A stretch of DNA of 64,000 bases. It comes from Xiphophorus maculatus. Its lineage: Eukaryota; Chordata; Actinopteri; Cyprinodontiformes; Poeciliidae. The first letter of the stretch is position 1. Each line of letters begins with the position of its first letter. Positions 57,322 to 64,000 of the stretch are shown piece after piece. The position numbers and the translations under genes are program-made. The stretch is from NCBI RefSeq assembly GCF_002775205.1, contig NC_036462.1:32851114-32915113 (forward strand). The letters are read 5' to 3'. The notes below the pieces were generated by a model that saw only the letters and a list, made by a program, of their open reading frames with translations, had not been told where the DNA came from and ran no database searches.

Positions 57322-57456
57322 GACTTTGTAGGTTATGCTTTTCACAATGTGTAGTGAGACATCAAGTCTTCCTGTAATGTGAAGGATTATATGGCAATCA
57401 ACTGTAATGCAGGTATTGTTAAAATCAAGTCTACTACTCCTTAAATGCCGCTTGAA

Positions 57457-57528
57457 GGTTCTATGGTGTATTGGTTAGCACTCTGGACTCTGACTCCAGC
57501 AATCTGAGTTCAAGTCTCAGTAGAACCT
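57457..57528 (+). tRNA. trnaq-cug: tRNA-Gln (CTG), A15T
   Basis: A15T class. Confidence 0.88.
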
Positions 57529-57756
57529 TTTGTCTTTTCTCCTAATTTCATCAATATATCTTTTCATTTCAGGGCAAGTTAATGGACTACAATGTGAAAT
57601 TTGGCGCAAGTATACGTCTGCCCGATTTCTCACCAACATACTGGGGTCTCTGAGAGGATCTGTGGTATAACTATTTGACATTGTATCATGCGTAGCGATG
57701 ACATTATTCTTAGACAAATTTTGGACCCTCTACTGGGAAGTACTCAAAGAGAAAGA

Positions 57757-57829
57757 GTTTCTGTAGTGTAGTGGTTATCACGTTTGCTTAACACGCAAAA
57801 GGTCTCTGGTTCGAAACCAGACAGAAACA
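57757..57829 (+). tRNA. trnav-aac: tRNA-Val (AAC)
   Basis: Consensus. Confidence 0.95.
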
Positions 57830-57964
57830 GACCTTGTAGGTTATGCTTTTCACAATGTGTAGTGAGACATCAAGTCTTCCTGTAATGTGAAGGATTATAT
57901 GGCAATCAACTGTAATGCAGGTATTGTTAAAATCAAGTCTACTACTCCTTAAATGCAGCTTGAA

Positions 57965-58036
57965 GGTTCTATGGTGTATTGGTTAGCACTCTGGACTCTG
58001 ACTCCAGCAATCTGAGTTCAAGTCTCAGTAGAACCT
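57965..58036 (+). tRNA. trnaq-cug: tRNA-Gln (CTG), A15T
   Basis: A15T class. The spacer after it has several single-base indels, so the next Val is 299 bp on and the unit is 507 bp. Confidence 0.88.
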
Positions 58037-58263
58037 TTTGTCTTTTCTCCTAATTTCATCAATATATCTTTTCATTTCAGGGCAAGTTAATGGACTACAA
58101 GTGAAATTTGGCGCAAGTATACGTCTGCCCGATTTCTCACCAACATACTGGGGTCTCTGAGAGGATCTGTGGTATAACTATTTGACATTGTATCATGCGT
58201 AGCGATGACATTATTCTTAGGACAAATTTTGGACCCTCTACTGGGAAGTATCAAAGAGAAAGA

Positions 58264-58336
58264 GTTTCTGTAGTGTAGTGGTTATCACGTTTGCTTAACA
58301 CGCAAAAGGTCTCTGGTTCGAAACCAGACAGAAACA
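58264..58336 (+). tRNA. trnav-aac: tRNA-Val (AAC)
   Basis: Consensus body despite the indel-bearing spacer before it. Confidence 0.95.
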
Positions 58337-58471
58337 GACCTTGTAGGTTATGCTTTTCACAATGTGTAGTGAGACATCAAGTCTTCCTGTAATGTGAAGG
58401 ATTATATGGCAATCAACTGTAATGCAGGTATTGTTAAAATCAAGTCTACTACTCCTTAAATGCCGCTTGAA

Positions 58472-58543
58472 GGTTCTATGGTATATTGGTTATCACTCTG
58501 GACTCTGACTCCAGCAATCTGAGTTCAAGTCTCACTAGAACCT
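58472..58543 (+). tRNA. trnaq-cug: tRNA-Gln (CTG), degenerate
   Basis: Four changes: G12A and G22T in the D-stem, A15T, and G65C at the base of the T-stem. It is the most diverged full-length copy in the interior and is probably inactive. Confidence 0.78.
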
Positions 58544-58771
58544 TTTGTCTTTTCTCCTAATTTCATCAATATATCTTTTCATTTCAGGGCAAGTTAATGG
58601 ACTACAATGTGAAATTTAGCGCAAGTATACGTCTGCCCGATTTCTCACCAACATACTGGGGTCTCTGAGAGGATCTGTGGTATAACTATTTGACATTGTA
58701 TCATGCGTAGCGATGACATTATTCTTAGACAAATTTTGGACCCTCTACTGGGAAGTACTCAAAGAGAAAGA

Positions 58772-58844
58772 GTTTCTGTAGTGTAGTGGTTATCACATTT
58801 GCTTAACACGCAAAAGGTCTCTGGTTCGAAACCAGACAGAAACA
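58772..58844 (+). tRNA. trnav-aac: tRNA-Val (AAC), G26A
   Basis: Counterpart of 56091. Confidence 0.9.
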
Positions 58845-58979
58845 GACTTTGTAGGTTATGCTTTTCACAATGTGTAGTGAGACATCAAGTCTTCCTGTAA
58901 TGTGAAGTATTATATGGCAATCAACTGTAATGCAGGTATCGTTAAAATCAAGTCTACTACTCCTTAAATGACACTTGAA

Positions 58980-59051
58980 GGTTCTATGGTGTAATGGTTA
59001 GCACTCTGGACTCTGACTCCAGCAATCTGAGTTCAAGTCTCAGTAGAACCT
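58980..59051 (+). tRNA. trnaq-cug: tRNA-Gln (CTG)
   Basis: Consensus with the T5 flank; counterpart of 56299. Confidence 0.95.
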
Positions 59052-59279
59052 TTTTAATTTTCTCCTAATTTCATCAATATATCTTTTCATTTCAGGGCAA
59101 GTTAATGGACTACAATGTGAAATTTGGCGCAAGTATACGTCTGCCCGATTTCTCACCAACATACTGGGGTCTCTGAGAGGATCTGTGGTATAACTATTTG
59201 ACATTGTATCATGCGTAGCGATGACATTATTCTTAGACAAATTTTGGACCCTCTACTGGGAAGTACTCAAAGAGAAAGA

Positions 59280-59352
59280 GTTTCTGTAGTGTAGTGGTTA
59301 TCACGTTTGCTTAACACGCAAAAGGTCTCTGGTTCGAAACCAGACAGAAACA
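59280..59352 (+). tRNA. trnav-aac: tRNA-Val (AAC)
   Basis: Consensus. Confidence 0.95.
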
Positions 59353-59487
59353 GACCTTGTAGGTTATGCTTTTCACAATGTGTAGTGAGACATCAAGTCT
59401 TCCTGTAATGTGAAGGATTATATGGCAATCAACTGTAATGCAGGTATTGTTAAAATCAAGTCTACTACTCCTTAAATGCCACTTGAA

Positions 59488-59559
59488 GGTTCTATGGTGT
59501 AATGGTTAGCACTCTGGACTCTGACTCCAGCAATCTGAGTTCAAGTCTCAGTAGAACCT
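59488..59559 (+). tRNA. trnaq-cug: tRNA-Gln (CTG) with TTG-type spacer
   Basis: Recombinant unit as at 53475. Confidence 0.93.
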
Positions 59560-59930
59560 TAAATCTTCAATATATCTTTTCATTTCAAGGCAAGTTAATG
59601 GACTATAATGTGAAATTTAACACAAGTATAAGGCTGCCCGCTTTTTCACCAACATACTGTGCTCTCTGAGAGGATCTGTGGTATAACTATTTGACATTGT
59701 ATCATGCCCATCGATGATATTAGGCAAGAACAAATTTTGATTCCAAGATTAGTCTATGGACAACATTGTAAAATTTGTCACAAGTATAAGTCTGCCCGTT
59801 TGTTCACCAACATACTGGAGTCTCTGAGAGGATCTGTGGTATAACTATTTGACATTGTTCCATGCACATCGATGACATTATTGTTTAACAGATTTTGAAC
59901 CCTCTACCCGGAACTCTTCAGAGAGAAAGT

Positions 59931-60002
59931 GTTCTGTAGTGTAGTGATTATCACGTTTGCTTAACACGCAAAAGGTCTCTGGTTCGAAACCAGACAGAAA
60001 CA
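59931..60002 (+). pseudogene. tRNA-Val (AAC), acceptor base deleted
   Basis: Same class as 53918. Confidence 0.85.
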
Positions 60003-60137
60003 GACTTTGTAGGTTATGCTTTTCACAATGTGTAGTGAGACATCAAGTCTTCCTGTAATGTGAAGGATTATATGGCAATCAACTGTAATGCAGGTATTGT
60101 TAAAATCAAGTCTACTACTCCTTAAATGCCGCTTGAA

Positions 60138-60209
60138 GGTTCTATGGTGTATTGGTTAGCACTCTGGACTCTGACTCCAGCAATCTGAGTTCAAGTCTCA
60201 GTAGAACCT
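60138..60209 (+). tRNA. trnaq-cug: tRNA-Gln (CTG), A15T
   Basis: A15T class; counterpart of 57457. Confidence 0.88.
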
Positions 60210-60437
60210 TTTGTCTTTTCTCCTAATTTCATCAATATATCTTTTCATTTCAGGGCAAGTTAATGGACTACAATGTGAAATTTGGCGCAAGTATACGTCT
60301 GCCCGATTTCTCACCAACATACTGGGGTCTCTGAGAGGATCTGTGGTATAACTATTTGACATTGTATCATGCGTAGCGATGACATTATTCTTAGACAAAT
60401 TTTGGACCCTCTACTGGGAAGTACTCAAAGAGAAAGA

Positions 60438-60510
60438 GTTTCTGTAGTGTAGTGGTTATCACGTTTGCTTAACACGCAAAAGGTCTCTGGTTCGAAACCA
60501 GACAGAAACA
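60438..60510 (+). tRNA. trnav-aac: tRNA-Val (AAC)
   Basis: Consensus. Confidence 0.95.
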
Positions 60511-60645
60511 GACCTTGTAGGTTATGCTTTTCACAATGTGTAGTGAGACATCAAGTCTTCCTGTAATGTGAAGGATTATATGGCAATCAACTGTAATGCA
60601 GGTATTGTTAAAATCAAGTCTACTACTCCTTAAATGCAGCTTGAA

Positions 60646-60717
60646 GGTTCTATGGTGTATTGGTTAGCACTCTGGACTCTGACTCCAGCAATCTGAGTTC
60701 AAGTCTCAGTAGAACCT
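60646..60717 (+). tRNA. trnaq-cug: tRNA-Gln (CTG), A15T
   Basis: A15T class; counterpart of 57965 but without the spacer indels. Confidence 0.88.
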
Positions 60718-60945
60718 TTTGTCTTTTCTCCTAATTTCATCAATATATCTTTTCATTTCAGGGCAAGTTAATGGACTACAATGTGAAATTTGGCGCAAGT
60801 ATACGTCTGCCCGATTTCTCACCAACATACTGGGGTCTCTGAGAGGATCTGTGGTATAACTATTTGACATTGTATCATGCGTAGCGATGACATTATTCTT
60901 AGACAAATTTTGGACCCTCTACTGGGAAGTACTCAAAGAGAAAGA

Positions 60946-61018
60946 GTTTCTGTAGTGTAGTGGTTATCACGTTTGCTTAACACGCAAAAGGTCTCTGGTT
61001 CGAAACCAGACAGAAACA
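60946..61018 (+). tRNA. trnav-aac: tRNA-Val (AAC)
   Basis: Consensus. Confidence 0.95.
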
Positions 61019-61153
61019 GACCTTGTAGGTTATGCTTTTCACAATGTGTAGTGAGACATCAAGTCTTCCTGTAATGTGAAGGATTATATGGCAATCAACT
61101 GTAATGCAGGTATTGTTAAAATCAAGTCTACTACTCCTTAAATGCCACTTGAA

Positions 61154-61225
61154 GGTTCTATGGTGTAATGGTTAGCACTCTGGACTCTGACTCCAGCAAT
61201 CTGAGTTCAAGTCTCAGTAGAACCT
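61154..61225 (+). tRNA. trnaq-cug: tRNA-Gln (CTG)
   Basis: Consensus; opens the block that repeats 51059 onward. Confidence 0.95.
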
Positions 61226-61453
61226 TTTGTCTTTTCTCCTAATTTCATCAATATATCTTTTCATTTCAGGGCAAGTTAATGGACTACAATGTGAAATATG
61301 GCGCAAGTATACATCTGCCCGATTTCTCACCAACATACTGGGGTCTCTGAGAGGATCTGTGGTATAACTATTTGACATTGTATCATGCGTAGCGATGACA
61401 TTATTCTTAGACAAATTTTGGACCCTCTACTGGGAAGTACTCAAAGAGAAAGA

Positions 61454-61526
61454 GTTTCTGTAGTGTAGTGGTTATCACGTTTGCTTCACACGCAAAAGGT
61501 CTCTGGTTCGAAACCAGACAGAAACA
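61454..61526 (+). tRNA. trnav-cac: tRNA-Val (CAC)
   Basis: Consensus; last CAC copy in the window. Confidence 0.95.
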
Positions 61527-61661
61527 GCTTTTGTGGGTTATGCTCTTCACAATGTGTAGTTACACATCAGGCCTTCCTGTTATGTGAATCATTATATCGC
61601 AACCGACTTTAATGAAGGGATCTTTGAAATCAAGTGTACCGCTCTTTCATTGACATGTGAT

Positions 61662-61733
61662 GGTTCTATGGTGTAATGGTTAGCACTCTGGGCTTTGAAT
61701 CCAGAGATCTGAGTTCAAGTCTCAGTAGAACCT
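61662..61733 (+). tRNA. trnaq-uug: tRNA-Gln (TTG)
   Basis: Consensus; last TTG copy in the window. Confidence 0.95.
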
Positions 61734-62112
61734 TATGTCCTTAAATCTTCAATATATCTTTTCATTTCAAGGCAAGTTAATGGACTATAATGTGAAATTT
61801 AACACAAGTATAAGGCTGCCCGCTTTTTCACCAACATACTGTGCTCTCTGAGAGGATCTGTGGTATAACTATTTGACATTGTATCATGCCCATCGATGAT
61901 ATTAGGCAAGAACAAATTTTCATTCCAAGATTAGTCTATGGACAACATTGTGAAATTTGTCACAAGTATAAGTCTGCCCGTTTGTTCACCAACATACTGG
62001 AGTCTCTGAGAGGATCTGTGGTATAACTATTTGACATTGTTCCATGCACATCGATGACATTATTGTTTAACAGATTTTGAACCCTCTACCCGGAACTCTT
62101 CAGAGAGAAAGT

Positions 62113-62185
62113 GTTTCTGTAGTGTAGTGATTATCACGTTTGCTTAACACGCAAAAGGGCTCTGGTTCGAAACCAGACAGAAACA
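62113..62185 (+). tRNA. trnav-aac: tRNA-Val (AAC), G19A
   Basis: G19A and variable-loop G as in 52018. The spacer after it has the unoccupied MITE target site. Confidence 0.87.
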
Positions 62186-62320
62186 GACCTTGTAGGTTAT
62201 GCTTTTCACAATGTGTAGTGAGACATCAAGTCTTCCTGTAATGTGAAGGATTATATGGCAATCAACTGTAATGCAGGTATTGTTAAAATCAAGTCTACTA
62301 CTCCTTAAATGCCGCTTGAA

Positions 62321-62392
62321 GGTTCTATGGTGTATTGGTTAGCACTCTGGACTCTGACTCCAGCAATCTGAGTTCAAGTCTCAGTAGAACCT
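62321..62392 (+). tRNA. trnaq-cug: tRNA-Gln (CTG), A15T
   Basis: A15T class; lacks the C40T seen in its counterpart 52459. Confidence 0.88.
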
Positions 62393-62620
62393 TTTGTCTT
62401 TTCTCCTAATTTCATCAATATATCTTTTCATTTCAGGGCAAGTTAATGGACTACAATGTGAAATTTGGCGCAAGTATACGTCTGCCCGATTTCTCACCAA
62501 CATACTGGGGTCTCTGAGAGGATCTGTGGTATAACTATTTGACATTGTATCATGCGTAGCGATGACATTATTCTTAGACAAATTTTGGACCCTCTACTGG
62601 GAAGTACTCAAAGAGAAAGA

Positions 62621-62693
62621 GTTTCTGTAGTGTAGTGGTTATCACGTTTGCTTAACACGCAACAGGTCTCTGGTTCGAAACCAGACAGAAACA
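62621..62693 (+). tRNA. trnav-aac: tRNA-Val (AAC), A43C
   Basis: Counterpart of 52759. Confidence 0.86.
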
Positions 62694-62828
62694 GACCTTG
62701 TAGGTTATGCTTTTCACAATGTGTAGTGAGACATCAAGTCTTCCTGTAATGTGAAGTATTATATGGCAATCAACTGTAATGCAGGTATCGTTAAAATCAA
62801 GTCTACTACTCCTTAAATGACACTTGAA

Positions 62829-62900
62829 GGTTCTATGGTGTAATGGTTAGCACTCTGTACTCTGACTTCAGCAATCTGAGTTCAAGTCTCAGTAGAACCT
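62829..62900 (+). tRNA. trnaq-cug: tRNA-Gln (CTG), G30T and C40T
   Basis: Counterpart of 52967. Confidence 0.85.
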
Positions 62901-63128
62901 TTTGAATTTTCTCCTAATTTCATCAATATATCTTTTCATTTCAGGGCAAGTTAATGGACTACAATGTGAAATTTGGCGCAAGTATACGTCTGCCCGATTT
63001 CTCACCAACATACTGGGGTCTCTGAGAGGATCTGTGGTATAACTATTTGACATTGTATCATGCGTAGCGATGACATTATTCTTAGACAAATTTTGGACCC
63101 TCTACTGGGAAGTACTCAAAGAGAAAGA

Positions 63129-63201
63129 GTTTCTGTAGTGTAGTGGTTATCACGTTTGCTTAACACGCAAAAGGTCTCTGGTTCGAAACCAGACAGAAAC
63201 A
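63129..63201 (+). tRNA. trnav-aac: tRNA-Val (AAC)
   Basis: Consensus; lacks the G57A of its counterpart 53267. Confidence 0.95.
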
Positions 63202-63336
63202 GACCTTGTAGGTTATGCTTTTCACAATGTGTAGTGAGACATCAAGTCTTCCTGTAATGTGAAGGATTATATGGCAATCAACTGTAATGCAGGTATTGTT
63301 AAAATCAAGTCTACTACTCCTTAAATGCCACTTGAA

Positions 63337-63408
63337 GGTTCTATGGTGTAATGGTTAGCACTCTGGACTCTGACTCCAGCAATCTGAGTTCAAGTCTCAG
63401 TAGAACCT
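63337..63408 (+). tRNA. trnaq-cug: tRNA-Gln (CTG) with TTG-type spacer
   Basis: Recombinant unit; one extra T in the flank (CCTTATAATC). Confidence 0.93.
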
Positions 63409-63780
63409 TATAATCTTCAATATATCTTTTCATTTCAAGGCAAGTTAATGGACTATAATGTGAAATTTAACACAAGTATAAGGCTGCCCGCTTTTTCACC
63501 AACATACTGTGCTCTCTGAGAGGATCTGTGGTATAACTATTTGACATTGTATCATGCCCATCGATGATATTAGGCAAGAACAAATTTTGATTCCAAGATT
63601 AGTCTATGGACAACATTGTAAAATTTGTCACAAGTATAAGTCTGCCCGTTTGTTCACCAACATACTGGAGTCTCTGAGAGGATCTGTGGTATAACTATTT
63701 GACATTGTTCCATGCACATCGATGACATTATTGTTTAACAGATTTTGAACCCTCTACCCGGAACTCTTCAGAGAGAAAGT

Positions 63781-63852
63781 GTTCTGTAGTGTAGTGATTA
63801 TCACGTTTGCTTAACACGCAAAAGGTCTCTGGTTCGAAACCAGACAGAAACA
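63781..63852 (+). pseudogene. tRNA-Val (AAC), acceptor base deleted
   Basis: Fifth copy of the class first seen at 53918. Confidence 0.85.
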
Positions 63853-63987
63853 GACCTTGTAGGTTATGCTTTTCACAATGTGTAGTGAGACATCAAGTCT
63901 TCCTGTAATGTGAAGGATTATATGGCAATCAACTGTAATGCAGGTATTGTTAAAATCAAGTCTACTACTCCTTAAATGCCGCTTGAA

Positions 63988-64000
63988 GGTTCTATGGTGT
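63988..64000 (+). tRNA. tRNA-Gln, cut by the window edge
   Basis: Only the first 13 nt (acceptor arm and start of the D-stem) are inside the window. Its anticodon is not visible; by position in the 1666-bp unit it should be an A15T CTG copy. Confidence 0.8.

Larger units (their letters stand above)
52459..57456 (+). repeat. Three 1666-bp higher-order repeats
   Basis: Starts are 52459, 54125 and 55791; related units begin at 58472 and 62321. Each has six genes: Gln-CTG (A15T), Val-AAC, Gln-CTG, Val-AAC, a consensus Gln-CTG joined to the long TTG-type spacer, and a Val-AAC with one acceptor base missing. Confidence 0.93.
22613..64000 (+). repeat. Tandem array of alternating tRNA-Gln and tRNA-Val genes
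   Basis: Head-to-tail array, at least 41.4 kb and open at the right edge. Every unit is Gln gene, spacer, Val gene, spacer, always plus strand. The basic unit is 508 bp, with the Val start 300 bp after the Gln start and the next Gln 208 bp after the Val start. Units containing Gln-TTG are 659 bp, or 651 bp when 8 bp is missing just after the Gln gene. The first 139 bp (22613-22751) are a diverged Val-to-Gln spacer with no Val gene before it, so the array starts part-way through a unit. Divergence is highest in the first 3 kb and low after about 26 kb, as expected when exchange homogenises the interior more than the edge. Confidence 0.97.
61154..64000 (+). repeat. Second copy of the block at 51059, without the MITE
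   Basis: Gene starts match 51059, 51359, 51567 and 52018 at +10095 bp, and 52459, 52759, 52967, 53267, 53475 at +9862. The 233-bp drop equals the MITE plus its 8-bp duplication. Markers ATACATC, CATCAGGCC, AGGGC in Val, A43C and G30T/C40T are shared. Confidence 0.93.

Noticed and set aside
22613-64000. CRISPR-like or bacterial phage array
   Set aside because: The repeat unit contains full eukaryotic tRNA genes with A and B boxes, spacers are near identical between units, and the flanks hold fish transposons.
22613-64000. tRNA-derived SINE family in tandem
   Set aside because: Each unit keeps complete cloverleaves of two tRNAs with no tRNA-unrelated body, poly-A or LINE-like tail, so tandem duplication of genes fits better than retroposition.

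Overview
The window looks like nuclear DNA of a teleost fish, probably a percomorph. The evidence is a Rex3-type RTE LINE fragment with a GATG tail, hAT-like MITEs of the kind scattered through fish genomes, CA microsatellites, and tRNA genes with eukaryotic internal promoters and no encoded CCA. I recognise no protein-coding gene. Open frames in the left third are short and overlap repeats, and a 66-codon frame that recurs on the minus strand in the right part is a by-product of a tandem repeat.

Left part (1-22612): AT-rich intergenic DNA with old interspersed repeats. These are an RTE/Rex3 LINE end (3207-3725), two copies of a 550-620 bp element with short inverted ends (4285-4904, 14394-14949), a hAT-like MITE (11209-11402), a second hAT-like MITE (about 13520-14056), simple repeats and two clean hairpins. 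It ends in the broken 3' part of an LTR retrotransposon (about 20932-22612), which stops where the tandem array begins.

Right part (22613-64000, running off the window): one head-to-tail array in which tRNA-Gln and tRNA-Val genes alternate without exception, all on the plus strand. I count 75 Gln loci (57 CTG, 18 TTG; the last cut by the window edge) and 74 Val loci (56 AAC, 15 CAC, 3 internally deleted). The basic unit is 508 bp (Gln-CTG to Val, 300 bp start to start, then 208 bp to the next Gln). Units with Gln-TTG are 659 or 651 bp because their spacer carries an internal duplication of about 158 bp. These units form higher-order repeats of 1167, 1159, 1666, 1810/1818, 2676 and 2691 bp, and a block that recurs about 10.1 kb away. 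About 84 loci match the array consensus for their class. The rest carry class-specific changes inherited within the higher-order repeats, several of which should weaken the tRNA. One unit holds a 225-bp hAT-like MITE with an 8-bp target duplication, and the sister unit 10 kb away has the empty site.

If transcribed, these genes would supply tRNAs for all Gln codons and for Val codons GUU, GUC, GUA (through inosine) and GUG. The array may equally be a largely silent tRNA-derived satellite. Homogeneity alone cannot decide this, because unequal exchange and gene conversion also produce it.
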